DNA of 5,974 bases from Desulfuromonadaceae bacterium (GTDB taxonomy: Bacteria; Desulfobacterota; Desulfuromonadia; Desulfuromonadales; Geopsychrobacteraceae). The number at the start of each line of letters is the position of its first letter. The first letter of the stretch is position 1. This document shows, one piece after another, positions 5,083 through 5,974 of the stretch. The stretch spans positions 371-6,344 of the forward strand of contig JADGED010000143.1 of NCBI GenBank assembly GCA_016744555.1. The letters run 5' to 3'. The notes under the pieces are model-generated. The model saw only the letters and a list, made by a program, of their open reading frames with translations. It was not told where the DNA came from and made no database searches. The position numbers and the translations under genes were made by a program.

Positions 5083-5974
5083 ATGAGAAAAGTTATTCTT
5101 CACCTAAGATCATTCTACTCTCAATGCTTGCAACATTTGTTGTGTCTGCTAGCTATTAACTTAATCTTTGTTTTTTTAGTTCCCTCCCTGATATCAGCTA
5201 ACAATATTCCATCCACGACAGTCAAAATAGGCGTTCTGGCCAAACGCGGGCATGACCAAGCCTTCAAAAAATGGGGACCAACTGCAGAATATTTAAGTAA
5301 AAAAATCCACGATACCCATTTTGAAATTGTACCGCTGGATTTTGAAGCTGTGCGGCTGGCAGCAATGTCGAGAAGAATAGATTTTCTGATCACGAACAGT
5401 AGCTATTATGTAACATTGAAACCTGATCATGGCCTGAGTCGGATTGCGACGCTAATAAACTTGCATGAAGATACCCCTCAACCTTTATACGGGGGGGTGA
5501 TTTTTACCCGTGCGAATCGTGCCGATATTAATACGTTGAACGATCTTATCGATAAATCATTCTATGCTGTTGACCGGGAGTCTCTAGGCGGTTGGCTGGC
5601 TGCTTGGCGTGAGTTTTATGCACAGAAGATCCATCCAGAGAAAGATCTTGGTCTGTTGAAATTTTCTGGAACTCACGATGCGGTTGTTATGGCCGTTCTC
5701 AAAGGCGAAGCCGATGCTGGAACAGTTCGCACAGATACTCTTGAAAGGATGGCTGCAGAAGGAAAAATAGCTCTTGCGGATTTCAAAGTGTTAAACAGGC
5801 AAACTCAAAGGAGTGGATTCGAATACCTGATAAGTACCCGGCTATACCCAGAATGGCCATTTTCCGTACTCCCTCAAGTACCTACTGGATTGGTTAAAGA
5901 TGTCACCACGGCCCTATTGAGTATGCCGGCATCGAGTACGGCGGCCGGTGATGTAAATATTGGTGGATGGGATG
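5083..5974 (+). CDS. Membrane-anchored PhnD/SsuA-like binding domain, probable sensor head, C-terminus cut by window edge
   Basis: 297 residues are readable with no stop before the edge. Residues 19-39 form one hydrophobic segment ending in SLISA, either a signal peptide or an N-terminal anchor; there is no lipobox cysteine. From about 47 the sequence is a type-2 periplasmic-binding fold of the phosphate/phosphonate-binding PhnD-like class: VKIGVLAKRG (47-56), WGPTAEYL (64-71), FEIVPLDF (80-87), DFLITNSSYY (100-109), GGVIFTRANR (137-146), a GxHDAVVMAVLKGEADAGTVRTD stretch (196-218), and a late GGW (294-296). The GVLA, T-x-x-Y-L and I-V-P-L pattern is what I associate with the periplasmic sensor heads of histidine kinases such as TtrS-like proteins or diguanylate cyclases, rather than with free transport proteins. 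No ABC transporter gene is adjacent in the window. The start has AAGGA 11 bases upstream. Ligand and output domain cannot be seen. Confidence 0.82.
   Translation, partial: MRKVILHLRSFYSQCLQHLLCLLAINLIFVFLVPSLISANNIPSTTVKIGVLAKRGHDQAFKKWGPTAEYLSKKIHDTHFEIVPLDFEAVRLAAMSRRIDFLITNSSYYVTLKPDHGLSRIATLINLHEDTPQPLYGGVIFTRANRADINTLNDLIDKSFYAVDRESLGGWLAAWREFYAQKIHPEKDLGLLKFSGTHDAVVMAVLKGEADAGTVRTDTLERMAAEGKIALADFKVLNRQTQRSGFEYLISTRLYPEWPFSVLPQVPTGLVKDVTTALLSMPASSTAAGDVNIGGWD

Noticed and set aside
5121..5393. Minus-strand 90-codon ORF
   Set aside because: It is antisense to the PhnD-like domain, whose conserved motifs run across the same bases.

Overview
The window carries five protein-coding genes of a Gram-negative bacterium, two of them cut by the window edges. 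The four-domain S1 protein ending in a G-T-L-G-D-L-L-K-A stretch, the diacylglycerol kinase fused to a PAP2-type phosphatase, and the periplasmic PhnD-like sensor head together suggest a relative of the Desulfuromonadales/Geobacterales (Desulfobacterota). That placement is an inference from family resemblance and moderate GC content, not a database result.

Layout. Bases 1-2359 hold a minus-strand pair: an S1-domain RNA-binding protein (1154-2359) whose stop codon overlaps the start of a 14-helix-type MFS exporter (1-1157, C-terminus outside the window) in an ATGA junction. A 182-bp divergent intergenic region (2360-2541) separates this pair from a plus-strand gene for the DgkA-PAP2 fusion (2542-3240), which has a recognisable sigma70-type promoter. 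This gene converges, with only 10 bp between stop codons, on a minus-strand gene (3251-4582) for an exported protein made of a carboxypeptidase-regulatory-like beta domain and a DUF4015-type putative glycoside hydrolase barrel. A 500-bp stretch without a credible gene (4583-5082) follows. It contains promoter-like elements, inverted repeats and a leader hairpin. The last gene (5083 to the right edge, plus strand) encodes a membrane-anchored PhnD/SsuA-like binding domain, probably the sensory head of a histidine kinase or another signalling protein.

How the genes relate. The S1 protein and the exporter look co-transcribed and translationally coupled. The other genes sit in separate transcription units. 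The lipid kinase/phosphatase (inner membrane), the exported glycosidase-like protein (periplasm or surface) and the exporter are all envelope-related, but nothing in the sequence shows them forming one pathway. I found no mobile element, CRISPR array, rRNA or tRNA. I see no clearly new multi-gene system. The least explained parts are the DgkA-PAP2 fusion, the DUF4015 protein and the 500-bp non-coding stretch.
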